NCBI GenBank assembly: GCA_030734395.1
Contig: JAUZTG010000012.1
Location: 124,001 to 188,000, forward strand
Source: Sarocladium kiliense
Taxonomy: Eukaryota; Ascomycota; Sordariomycetes; Hypocreales; Sarocladiaceae
Length of the DNA stretch: 64,000 bases
Direction of reading: 5' to 3'
The notes below the pieces were generated by a model. It did not search any database. It had not been told where the DNA came from and saw only the letters and a list, made by a program, of their open reading frames with translations. How positions within the stretch are numbered: position 1 is the first letter of the stretch; each line of letters starts with the position of its first letter. Shown piece by piece: positions 23,643 to 34,747 of the stretch. The position numbers and the translations under genes are program-made.

Positions 23643-26600
23643 ATGATGACATCTAACCAGCAATCAACCCGCGGCTTGGCTGCACAGCTATCTACACTCT
23701 ACGATCTTCCACCGTCAGACGTGAGGCATCACAACGTCGTTCAAGCGCTTCGAAGACCCGGCTTGGATACCGATGAGCTTCTCTTCTCCATTCCGGAAAC
23801 TTCGGAGCCATCGTATCGACCGCTACACTTGCTATACGTCTTCTTGTCTGAACTTCCTGGACCTTGGGCACCCTTCAGTCTCATCAAGGCCCAGACCCGG
23901 CTCAGCAAGCTTTTGCCTGAAGATGCTAGAACCTCGGAGATCGAAGAATTCGCCGGAATTCAAGAAACTGTCAGCGGGTTTGTCAAAAAGTCCTATACGT
24001 CATTTTCGGACTTCCTTCGGCACGACAATGTCCCAGCCTTAAGAACACCGCAACCCGACAATTTCATAACCCATAGAGGCTTGGCTAGGTACGTCGAAGG
24101 CTTTCAGCTGCCCGTCAAGAGCAGTAAAAGGAGGCCTGTCGTGGCCATTGCGCTCCCAAATGGACCGCTCCTCGCGGCGACTTGCATTGCGGTCACAACG
24201 TACTACACCGCTGCGCCGATCAACCCAGCCGCTGGTGCTGAACAGTTCCAGGCTGATGTGGTTCAGGCTGGAGCAAAGTGTATTCTGACGACGGTCGACG
24301 ATGTGGCGCGCCTAGAGCTCAATGCATCCTGGGTGGCTGAAGCTGGAATCAAGGTCTTGACGGTTGACTGGCAACGTGGTGATGACATCGTTGTCCGCGA
24401 CAACTTCGGCAAGACTCTGCCACGCCGTCAAGGTGGCAATGCTGATGTGAACAAGGCCGACGATATCGCACTGATCTTGTTTACGAGCGGTACTTCAGGC
24501 ACAAAGAAAGTCGTGCCGATCACCCTTCACTCAATCGTTGCGGGCGTCTTGTTCGTCATCGAGTCCTGGGGCCTAGGCACAAGCGATATCTGTCTGAACA
24601 TGATGCCTCTCTACCACGTGTAAGTCCAGTCACACCCTAACTATGCGCACTGCATTCGCTAAAATGCTTCTTTCCAGCGGCGGTCTCGTCAGGAACATCT
24701 TCGCCCCCATGTTCTCCGGTGGCTCGACAGTTTGTTGCCCTGCGTTCGATCCAAACATGTTTTGGGACGTGGCCGAGGGAATTCAGCCGACCTGGTACTA
24801 CGCCTCGCCGTCCATGCACTCTGTCATCCTTGCCGAGGCTGCATCGCGGCCGCAAGCCCTAGAGAGAAATCGCATCAGGCTGGCTTGTAATGCTGCCGGT
24901 GGGTTGCTTCCCTCATTGGCTTGCCAGCTTCGAGACACGTTCAACTGCATCGTGCTGCCCAGCTACGGTATGACCGAGTAAGTCAATATGATTCCGGATC
25001 CACAAGCGTGGGGTTTGCTGACAGATGAGCAGGTGCATGCCCATCTCTACACCACCCCTTGACTACAAACTCGACCGTGAAGGTACGTCAGGTATCAGTA
25101 CAGGTCCAGACCTCACCATTCTCGATTGGTCTGAACAGCAGGTCTCCTTTGGAACCGTCGGTCGCATCTGTGTTCGAGGTGAGCCTGTTTTCCCTGGCTA
25201 CCTGAGACCCGATGGTTCGTACGACAAGTCGCCGTTCAACGCCCAGGGCTGGTTCGATACCGGCGACCTGGGGTATATGGACAAAGACGGTTACCTATAT
25301 ATCACTGGAAGGAGCAAGGAGGTCATCAACAGAGGAGGTGAGCTCATTTCTCCTTTCGAAGTTGAGAACGCCATCATGTCAGCTAGTCTGGCAGACGATT
25401 CTCCCATCAAAGGGCGCGTGAGCCAGGCGTTAGCTTTCTCTGCTTCTCATGATGTGCTTCAGGAAGTTGTCGGGGCTGTCCTGGTGACACCCCCCAATGT
25501 TCCTCGCGTTGATCTGAGAGCTCTACATGTTGCTTTGAAGTCTTCACTACAACAAGTCAAGTGGCCAGTGCTGGTTGTGTATATGGACGATCTTCCGAAA
25601 AAGAACAATAAGGTTCTTCGAATAAAGCTGGGGCAGCGCCTTGGACTTCCCAACATGACCGACGATATGTCGCATCTCGAGCGGCACTGGATGGCACAGT
25701 GTCCGCCCCCTGACACTGCTTTGTCTGTCGACATATCCTGCTCCCCGGCGCGTGTCGACTCTCACGCTTTGTCTCGATCTCTCGACGCGGCTGTGCCTGC
25801 CAGCCATCGCCACCACCACCGCGAGTCGGCGTCTGGTGTCATCGAAGCATTCATCGCACCATCGCAAGCTGGAACACCATCGATGTCTTCAGCTGCTGTC
25901 ATCGATCTCAAGGCCTATCTTGCCGACTCGCTTGATAACTTCATGATTCCGGAACAGGTCCATCTGATGACCGAGCCTTTTGTCCGAGATGCTTACGGCA
26001 ATGTCGACGAGATCGCACTCCAGAAAGCCCTCGACAAGATGCATAGTGCCTCTTTAGAGCAGCTTAAGGACTCTACTGAAGGCAAAGTCATAAAGTGCTT
26101 CGCAGAGGTGCTCGCCGTCCCACCAACCCAGATCCCCCGGGACGCGGACTTCTTTAGCCTTGGTGGCGACTCTTTGCGCGCTGGACGCTTGGTGTCAGCC
26201 CTCAGGAATGAATTCATCGTTCAAATTCCGATCAGCGTCATTTTCAACCAGGGGACCGTGGAGTGCATTGCAGCACATCTCGATCAAGTTCTGAAGACGG
26301 CACCCACGGAAGATGCAAATCACAACATTCCCACCTGCGAAACCACATGCAGTTCAAGCAGGCCTTGGCTTATGCTCGTCCAATTATTCCCTATGCTGGT
26401 GGTATACCCAATGCGCAGGGGTTTCCAATGGACGACATTCATCCTTGCCTTGAGTTACACTCAAGCATGGCCAACAAATCGCTCGGTGGTCGGACGTCTC
26501 TTCAACCTCACCATGTGCATCATGTTTGCACGCCTCCTCATTCGATGCATCGCGCCCTGGGTTGGAATCCTAGCCAAATGGGTTATCATCGGTCGCTATA

Positions 26601-28882
26601 AGGAGGGTATTTACCCAATGTGGTCGATGTACCACACCCGTTGGTGGCTAGTTGAGAAGACCGTCAGTCTCTGTGGAAAGGGGTTCTTCAACTCCACGGA
26701 CGGAACAAAGCGCCTCTACTACCGTCTCATGGGAGCTAAGATTGGCAAGAATGTCAAGCTGTCTGGAGTTCAACTAGGCGAATGGGATCTGGTAGAGATC
26801 GGAGACGGGTCCGTGTTGACGAGATGCGTATGCCGTCCATTTGCAGCCGAGCGTAATACTGCCATGTATCTGGGCCGGATCGTCGTTGGCAAGAACTGCT
26901 TCGTTGGTATCTCTTCGATCCTTGCCGCAGGAACGAGTGTACCTGATGACACCTGTATTGGTCTCAACTCCTCCAGCTGGGAGCTCCAAGATGCTGATGA
27001 GTCAAATCGGTTCCTGTCGCCAAGCGCTGCCCCGAAGCCGCATTGGATTTTGACCCTTCTCTTAACTATCCCGCTGGGCATGGTCGCATGGTTCTCATCT
27101 TTGATGCCCTGGCTTGCCGGTCTGGTGGGCATGGTGATTAACCAGCCTCTCGACAATCGCTCGCCCCTCCGCGATATCCTTGACTGGTTCTGCGAGCCTC
27201 ACAGAATTGGCTACCATTACTTGGCACTCATCCTGAAGACCATAATGAGCCCGTTCATTTTCTTCGGCTTCGCTGTCATGATGCGCGTGCTTCTCGATGT
27301 GCTCTTTGGCAGGCTCCGCCCTGGTCCTGCTCAGGGACGAGGAGCCATTGCCACTTGGCGCGCTGCATTGATGAAGACCCTCCTTCCAGTCGCTCGTCTT
27401 CATGAGATGACGGGAATGTTCGGTCAACATTATGAAGCTACTTCCGTCGCTGTACGCATGTTGGGCGGTAAGATCGGCAAGCGTGTGTACTGGCCTGGAA
27501 CAGGGCCAGGCATTGGCGACTACCACTTGCTGGACATTGGAAATGATGTTGTCTTCGGATCCCGCGCCCATTTGATCACATCTGATGGCATTGGCTCTGA
27601 AATGATCACTATTCATGACCGTGCCATGATTGCGGATCGTGTCACCCTCCTGCCTGGTGTCGACATTGGTGAGCGGACAACTATGGGTTCGGGTGCTTTG
27701 ACCAGGCGCGGTAAAGCATACCCAGCCCAAGGCACCTTTGTCGGTTCCAAGGGTGGTGATGCCGTGTGCCTTACAACCAGCCACGATGTTGCAACAACTG
27801 AGAAGCAAGGGGCTGCTTCGGCAATCCACCACATGAGCAGTGATGATACTCTGGCGGGAACTAGAGACTTTAATGGCAAGAAGCGGATGCGAACCCGGAT
27901 CCAGCACATGAGCAGCGATGATACGCTTGCTGACTCTAGCGAACGTTCTCGGAAGAAGGGTCACGTTGTGACCACAGACCGGTTCAGTGGTTCAGACAGT
28001 GACAGTGATTACAACTCGCCCAAGGCCCGGGACACGCAAGACATGTCACCCTTCGGCCGCGCATTTTACCTCAAGCTGGCACCTTATCGCGTGCTAGGTC
28101 CGTTCGCGATCTTCTGTTATTCGTCCTTCCTGACGGTCTTCACTGCCTTTTACTGGAATGTGCCCAGCATCTCTTCTATCCAGGTCGTTGATGCTATCAT
28201 GCACCGGTTCATCCCTCGGGGCATTAACCTGTGGTGGGATGTCCTTGCTCTCTACATCCTCTCAAGTGTCGTTATCGCGATTCTGACCTCCCTCCAAGCT
28301 GTCCTGGCTTTGGCCATGGTCATCGGTGCCAAGTGGGCGCTCCTCGGACGTCGCATGCCTGGGAACTACGACTGGGACAAGTCCCCTTACTGTCAGCGGT
28401 GGCAACTCTTCCTCAACATCGAGAAACTGCGACGTTACTGTTACCGTGGTCATGGTGTCCTAGGCCTCCTGACCGGCACTCAGTGGATCGTATGGTACTT
28501 CAAAGCAATGGGAGCCAACATTGGCAAAGACTGTGCCCTCTTCGCCAATGGTCGTCCCAGTCTCATGTTCACAGAACCGGACCTGATCACACTCGGAGAC
28601 CGGGTCAACATCGACGACGCCAGTGTTGTAGCGCACATCAACACTCGTGGCAAGTTTGATCTGAACAGGCTTGAGATCGGCGATCGCTGCGTCTTGCGCA
28701 CTGGCAGCAGGCTTCTCAGCGGCGCCACGATGAAGAACGACAGCTGCCTCCTAGAGCACACCCTGATCATGGGCGGCGATGTTGTCGAGGCAAATTGGAC
28801 CATGCAGGGCTGGCCGGCCGAGAGATACATGCAGTCTAGACTTGCGTTCCAATCAAAGAAGGAGAGTTTCAAGCAGGTCTAA
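23643..28882 (+). CDS. Adenylation-carrier megaprotein with three membrane-flanked LbH modules (Pls-like NRPS)
   Basis: Three exons (23643-24619, 24678-24977, 25033-28882) in phase give 1708 residues. The adenylation domain (about 30-690) has LFTSGTSGTKK (A3), MPLYHVGGL, SYGMTE, GWFDTGDLGYMDKDGYLYITGRSKEVINRGG (read here in parts) and the C-terminal lysine motif NNKVLRIKL. A carrier domain follows with an intact phosphopantetheine site, LGGDSLRAGRL (Ser at about 801). The rest alternates hydrophobic, membrane-like stretches with three left-handed beta-helix modules at about 990-1080, 1235-1320 and 1585-1665, with repeats such as GAKIGKNVKLSG and GANIGKDCALFA. The order A-T-TM-C1-TM-C2-TM-C3 matches epsilon-poly-lysine-synthetase-type NRPSs (NRPS terminal domain family). 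No condensation or thioesterase domain is present. The MPLYHVGGL motif is more acyl-CoA-ligase-like than amino-acid-like, so the substrate is open. No tailoring genes are nearby. Confidence 0.87.
27826..27930 (+). repeat. Internal MSSDDTLA duplication in the megaprotein linker
   Basis: Within the linker after the second LbH module the protein repeats H-H/Q-H-MSSDDTLA twice, about 25 residues apart, in a Ser/Asp- and Lys/Arg-rich cytosolic-looking stretch. The DNA copies differ at synonymous sites, so the repeat is not a recent duplication. Confidence 0.8.
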
Positions 28883-29683
28883 TGCGATGACGCATCTGCA
28901 AGGAAGACTGGAGGACGATGTCACATAGGTGATGGCGATTTGATGATAGGGCTCAGAGTCCTGTAAGGTTGGGGGATGAGTAATGCTAGGAAGCAGGGGT
29001 GAGCCATTGACGGCTCGCAAGCCGATTTGCTGTCAATGGTCATCGAGGAAAATATGGCGCGCGACATTAGGCATAGATAAAGTAGTAAAGTTAGTTAACA
29101 AATTGACCCGCAGCAATGCGCTGCAATGACACTTTGCCAAACAAACCTCTCTAGTCCACCGTGTGTAGATCAGGGAAGCACAAGCAGACGACGGCGGCAA
29201 GCTTGACAGGAGCTTGACAGGACATAACATGACCAAGGTGAACTATCACGCTTGGAACAGTAGACAAGCATAGCCTGATCCGGTTTGGGTGACGAGGTAA
29301 AATCATTCCGTAAGACTATTCGCATTTCAGTATAGCCAGCAAGTGGTCACGAGCAAGTGATGCAAGCAGAGAAACGTATGGCACATAGGCAGTGGTGTTT
29401 TGCTACATGCTTAGCTAAGTGAAGACGGGAAGGAAATGGCTGGGCCAGTGAGCAGCCTAGTAACCCTATGTACAATGAACCATCCCTGAGTCCATATGTC
29501 CAAAGCTGAGAGAATGAAAGCCGCGACCGAGTCAGAGCCGCAAGTACGAGAAGACCTGCTCCAACGTCGGACCGCCGGGGCCACTAAAATACTCTACACT
29601 GACGGTCCAAAGCTGTCTAAACCGACGAGAAAAGACGAAAGACTATGCGCGCGTCCCGCGGAGGCGTCCGTATTGTGCAGAGT
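28883..29683. other. Convergent intergenic region
   Basis: About 0.8 kb between the convergent 3' ends of the megasynthetase and xylanase genes. No gene is seen. Confidence 0.5.
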
Positions 29684-30398
29684 TCAACCCTCGACGTAGA
29701 TCTCAGCGGAGCCACTGCTCATGTAACCTTCGGTGGCCAGAATCTGGTAGTTGTGGGTGCCGATGGGAAGACCGGCGTTCTGCCAGGCACCGAAGTGGCA
29801 GGCCATATCGACGGTACCACCAACGCGCTTGTCGACCCGGACTGACCAGTACTGCTGGAAGGTGCTGGTGCCCTCGATGGACGGGGCGTTGGTGCGCGTA
29901 CTCTGTCCAACGCGGTATTGAGAGCCGTCGCACTCAACAGTGCCGAGATCCTGAGCGGCGCCTGACGGATCGTACTCAGGGTGGAAGTTCTCGACGACAT
30001 AGTACTCGACGAGAGGGTTCTGGAGCCATCCGTAGATGGCGAGGTAGCTGTTTCCGTTGGGCGAGTAGGTACCAGAGTATGAAATGGTCCTACATAGGGC
30101 CAATTAGTCTCACCAATAGACACATAGAGGAACATATGCAGACTCACCTCTCCGCGTTACCGGGGTTCCATCCCTTTCCACCGACAAAGTTACCACCGGA
30201 TTGCCAGTTCACCCTGTAACCGCCTCCATCGAGGTTCTCGTAGGTGACGGGTGAGGCGCCGTCGGTCCACCACGAGTAGTAGTAACCACCGTGTTGGCCG
30301 GTGCTGCTGGGAGTGCCCTGTTGACGCTTCTCTGCCGGGGCAGCGACGGCGCCAGTGGCAGCAAGAGCTGCGAGGGCAATGTTGGTGAAGTGAACCAT
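29684..30398 (-). CDS. Secreted GH11 endo-1,4-beta-xylanase
   Basis: Hydrolyses the xylan backbone of plant cell walls. Two exons (30148-30398, 29684-30089) in phase give 218 residues, normal for single-domain GH11. A signal peptide (about residues 1-20, ending AVAA) is followed by a short propeptide ending in the Kex2-type dibasic KR at 24-25. The jelly-roll landmarks are GGYYYSWWTDG, YRVNWQSGGNFVGGKGWNPG and LVEYYVVENF. The nucleophile is Glu112 in VEYYVVE and the acid/base is Glu204 in ATEGYMSSG. The residue in the GWNPG loop is Asn78 rather than Asp; in this family Asn there goes with a less acidic pH optimum. No carbohydrate-binding module is present. Confidence 0.96.
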
Positions 30399-30516
30399 TG
30401 TAGCTTGTGGGCTGTGGTCTTGGCAGAAAACTGATGCTGTGATGCTGATCTGAGCGAGTGAAGTGCCGGTGGTGAGGCAAAAGGGAATCACGTCCAGACT
30501 CGGGAGACACAGAAGT

Positions 30517-30526
30517 CTTATATAGG
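30517..30526 (-). promoter_or_regulatory. TATA box of the xylanase gene
   Basis: On the minus strand the sequence reads CCTATATAAGAC about 120 bp upstream of the xylanase ATG, a good TATA box position for a filamentous fungal secreted-enzyme gene. Confidence 0.6.
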
Positions 30527-31160
30527 CAGAGAGCCGTGCGCGTAAGTCGATGCTGGACCAGCTGATGACGATCCCCGGAAGGTGATGGACCGATCAGATG
30601 CAAGCTGGGGCCAGATGGGCACAACCAACCATGACCCGATTATGCTTCCCGTTTCTTCTTCCATGAAGATGCGCATGCTGTTCAAAGCAAGGTGGACACC
30701 GCCCACCAGATGTTTCGTGCCTGCGCCAGCTATAGGAGGCCAAGGCCCTTAATGGCAGACAAGGGGCATCGTGGTGCGCACGATGCCGTGTGGCGCTGTT
30801 CTGCCGGGAAATGCGGAGAAAACAAGACCAGCTTTGTTGTGCAGAACGGCATTGAGCCTTCGGGGTGGCACCTCATATCGCGAGTCATAGCCGCATTGTA
30901 GATCGTTGCTGTTGTGGCGGCTGGAGTCGAGAGTCAGGTTGCACATCTACCGAAGAAGGAGAGCCTCTCACATAGATTGCATGCCCCTCCCATGGCTGAA
31001 TCAGGCTTAATTGCAAGCTTCTTTTTACTCGTAAAATCAAGCTCGCCGCTCAAGCTGAGCATGACAGTGCGTTTCCCTCATAGTCGGGAGATGCGAATAT
31101 AGATACGACATCGGAAGAGGGTCCCGGCTGGGCAAAGCAATCATGCCATTGGCGCTGGGT

Positions 31161-31167
31161 TTTAGCC
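31161..31167 (-). promoter_or_regulatory. XlnR/Xyr1-type site GGCTAAA
   Basis: The minus strand reads GGCTAAA, which matches the published XlnR recognition sequence, about 765 bp upstream of the xylanase ATG and in the gene's orientation. A 7-mer can occur by chance, so support is modest. Confidence 0.4.
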
Positions 31168-32777
31168 GCCGTTTCATCAATGCCGATCCATGCTTTATGG
31201 GACGATGAGGATCATGCGACAAGGGCCATTGCCGTGATATTGGAGTAGTTTCCGCAGTGCCACTTTATGCACCCCGCCATCTGGGTCCCCAGAAGGTGCC
31301 TTCGGTGTTCAGTGGCTTGCAGGAACAGCCAAATCCAGGAGAGCCAACACAAGCCTGTAGCTCGTGCCCAGCGCTGCATATGATTCTGGGCGGTCAGGTC
31401 GAGATCTCTCTTGTCGATACTTGGCAGGGTCTACCGGCATTGCGATCCCTGGCCGACTTCATGGCTCGCGAGTTGAAGGCATGACCTGCCCGATGTCGAG
31501 TGCCGTCGCGTCGTCCTCGTCTTCACGACTTTAGCCGTATCTCAGTCGATATACCCTCCCGTGATCGTCCCCACGAACCTAGCACAAAGCTCCGAAGGCA
31601 TCTTCCGGAAATTCACTCCCGTTCCTCGATCAGGAAGATCTGTTGGCAGCTAGAGCTCTATGAGAAAGGATCATCACTTGTGTCATTTAAGCATATTGTT
31701 GTGCAATAGTGCGTCTCTGCTTGCCAGTCTGACATGCCCGCTGTGATGTACTTGGTTCTCATCATCCACCCAATGACGTCTGGGGTTGCTTGGCTGAGCT
31801 GTAGGTCGGGACTTATGTTCGGCTCGCCAGCCCTTGAGTCTGGTCCGGCAGAATCCTCTGAGATCAGGCTGGCTGGGAGATTTACACGACAAGCCTCGAC
31901 GGCAATGTCGAGGCTGGAAATGACCTCTGGATGATACAGCTGACGTTCATCACCCCGTGGTACTCCGGTCCGTTTGAAGATTTTGAGTAACCTCCGAGTA
32001 TCAGCCCTTCTCCAAGACTGGATATCAATGTGTCAAACTCGGGCAAAACAAGCAATGTATTCTACCCGAGGATGGATCCAGGTGACGGAGGCAGGAACTT
32101 GATCTCATCCTATGGTCCGATTTGAAGGATGCATCTCAACAGGTTTCCAAATCTGAATTCGAGCTTCGCCCATATTTGCCGATATGCCTTACATGGTGAG
32201 CGTGCTTGGTCGTTCAGCTTTCGGCAACTGATAGTCCCCTGAGCCGTGCCATCATGCGCAGATCGAGAACACGACCCAACCTACCGAGAATACTTAGAGT
32301 CCGCAGGCATGAGGCGACAACAAGAAATGTCGACATGTTACCCATCTATACTGCAGAACGCATGTGTAGTAGTGGTTGAGAGATGCGCCGAGATGCATAT
32401 AGGGTAGCAACTCTGATGAAGACGGGGATTTGGGATTGTCTCCCATAATTATGCTTAGTGCATATTCCCTCAGTCGCAAGCAGGACGCAAATCGTCGCAT
32501 GCCAGTATCGAGGCGCTAACCCCAAACCTGGACCTGGATTGGTACCTGCTGGCCACACCATCAGCAAAGCAAATCTTCAAGTACCTACCTACCGACCAGT
32601 GTGTCGAATCTCAAGCCCGGCCGATGACGGCCTTTCGGTTCACAGACCTCGGGCCGTGACCAGCCGCCCTCTCCTCCACCACACCTGCCTCGACAAGGCG
32701 CGAGCACCATTCAGGTTTCCCTCAACACCCCCCCAATTGCGATCCGGCGCCCTCGTACACCCGAATCGGACAATAAG

Positions 32778-33903
32778 ATGCTGCCCCTCACCGCAAAGGC
32801 AGCTCTGGCAAGGCGAGCCGCTGGATTCGCCGGACGCTCATCAGGCCTGCTTTCACGAGCATATGCCCGCAGCCGCCTGCAGTCTACCCTCGCCATCCTC
32901 GAGCAAAAGGATGGCCAGCTCAACCATGGATCATTGAGCGCCTTCACCGCCGCCCAGAAGCTCGGTGGCCCTGTGCATGGCTTCATTGCAGGTAGCAACA
33001 TCTCCTCAGCAGCGCAAGAAGCTGCCAAGGTCAACGGAGTCGAGAAGATCATCACCGTGGACAATGCTGCGTATGACAAGGTGAGCATCGAGGAAAGGGG
33101 ACATGAATTTGAAGGCAGCTTCGGATGAACCCGTCATAGCTAATATACGATTCAAGGGCCTTCCCGAGAACTACGCACCGCTGCTCGTCGAGAATATCAA
33201 GAAGGGAGGCTACACACATGTCATCGCAGGCCACACTGCATTTGGCAAGAACCTGATGCCGCGAGTTGCGGCGTTACTGGACTCACAGCAGATCTCCGAT
33301 ATCACCGCGATCGAGGATGAGAAGACCTTTGTGCGGCCAATCTATGCCGGCAACGCCATCGCCACCGTCGAGTCGTCCGATGCCATCAAATTCGTCACAA
33401 TCCGTGGCACGGCGTTTGCTGCGGCTGCTGTCGAGTCCGGCTCAGCTGCCATCGAGGAGGGTGTCGATCCTAAGGCCGAGAGCCCTACCGAATGGGTGAG
33501 CGAGGACCTTGCCAAGTCGGACCGCCCCGACCTTGCCACAGCCAGCAAGGTTGTATCGGGCGGACGAGGTCTCAAGTCCAAGGAGGATTTTGACAAGGTT
33601 ATGCTGCCCCTGGCTGACGCTCTGGGCGCTGCGGTCGGCGCCTCTCGCGCAGCCGTCGATAGCGGATACGCGGATAACAGTCTCCAGGTTGGGCAGACAG
33701 GCAAGGTTGTTGCACCTCAGCTGTACATGGCAGTGGGTATTTCAGGAGCGATCCAGCATTTGGCAGGTATGAAGGATAGCAAGGTGATTGCTGCGATCAA
33801 CAAGGATGCCGATGCGCCTATTTTCCAGGTGGCAGACGTCGGGCTGGTTGGAGATCTATTCGAAAAGGTGCCAGAGTTGACGGAGAAGATCAAGAGCTCA
33901 TAG
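32778..33903 (+). CDS. Electron transfer flavoprotein subunit alpha, mitochondrial
   Basis: ETF accepts electrons from mitochondrial acyl-CoA and other dehydrogenases and passes them to ETF-ubiquinone oxidoreductase. Two exons, 32778-33080 and 33157-33903, give 349 residues, the usual size (yeast Aim45 is 345). The first about 35 residues are Arg/Ala-rich with no acidic residues, as in a mitochondrial presequence. The C-terminal FAD-binding domain is clear: VSGGRGLKSKEDF, then GQTGKVVAPQLYMAVGISGA and INKDADAPIFQVADVGLVGD. The single intron follows DNAAYDK. Confidence 0.96.
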
Positions 33904-34747
33904 TAAAGCAGAAGGAGGCGAAGAGCATGTAGAGTAGGTAGACCGACTGAATGGCGTTAGCAAGTACAGACAACGGCTACGTGTGTGGCAGGGCAGGGTA
34001 TGCATGATGCGAAGTGGTGATGGCGAAGGATCTCTCTTCACATCCTGCCTCTGTCACTACTGTACATGCACAGGACGCTCTTGTCAAGACTCGTGGAGAA
34101 GTATCACTCTCTAGAAAACCACACTGTCAAGGTTATGTCATTAGTAGCTGTGATGGCGCTTCTTGAAGTCGGTGTTGATCACATGCGCTGTTTGTGGAGT
34201 AGGACCAGGTCCTGGATGCTTGGCTTGTGACTGCGGCACAGTTGTGGTGAGCCCATGAGTATGCCCGCACTGCCTCTGCTCTCCTACCTGGCCAGACCTG
34301 TGCCTTCATTAACTCGCGCAGGCAGTCAGCCAGTCATTCAGTTTTCCCCAGAGGCAGCGAGCGAGGCTGAGGCTTCCATCATCAACCAATATTGGGTCAC
34401 GCAGTCGACATTTGCTTGGCAAACCCTGCGTGCGCCATGTGTCGAGATCTTGGACGCCACTATTCCACGATTGACAGTCCAAAGCCTCGCTCCTCCTCTT
34501 GCTGTTCTTCACAACTCAGGCCGGTGCATGCAATATTCCACTAGACTGGGGCAGCCACACCCGTGCAACCTTGATTCATTACCTCGCCTTGACGCCGGAG
34601 AGGCAACAAGTATAATAGACCGTCACAATCGCCTCAATACACTGAATCGCCGCTGCACCTAACAACAAGCTCACATACTCCGACTCACCATCTCCAGCAT
34701 CAATAGTTTCTCCAGACACTGCTTCTAGAAGGCCCCCTTCAGACACA
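33904..34747. other. Intergenic region between ETF-alpha and the arrestin-like gene
   Basis: 844 bp containing the ETF-alpha 3' UTR and the promoter of the next gene, both on the plus strand. No gene is seen. Confidence 0.5.

Larger units (their letters stand above)
30399..32777. other. 2.4 kb divergent intergenic region
   Basis: Between the xylanase (-) and ETF-alpha (+) genes. It holds the xylanase TATA box and one GGCTAAA site. I see no gene: the reading frames are short and none shows a family resemblance. Confidence 0.45.

Noticed and set aside
27095..27964. 289-codon frame on the minus strand
   Set aside because: Lies entirely antisense to the megasynthetase LbH/TM region, which has clear family motifs; codon bias of the real gene opens the other strand.
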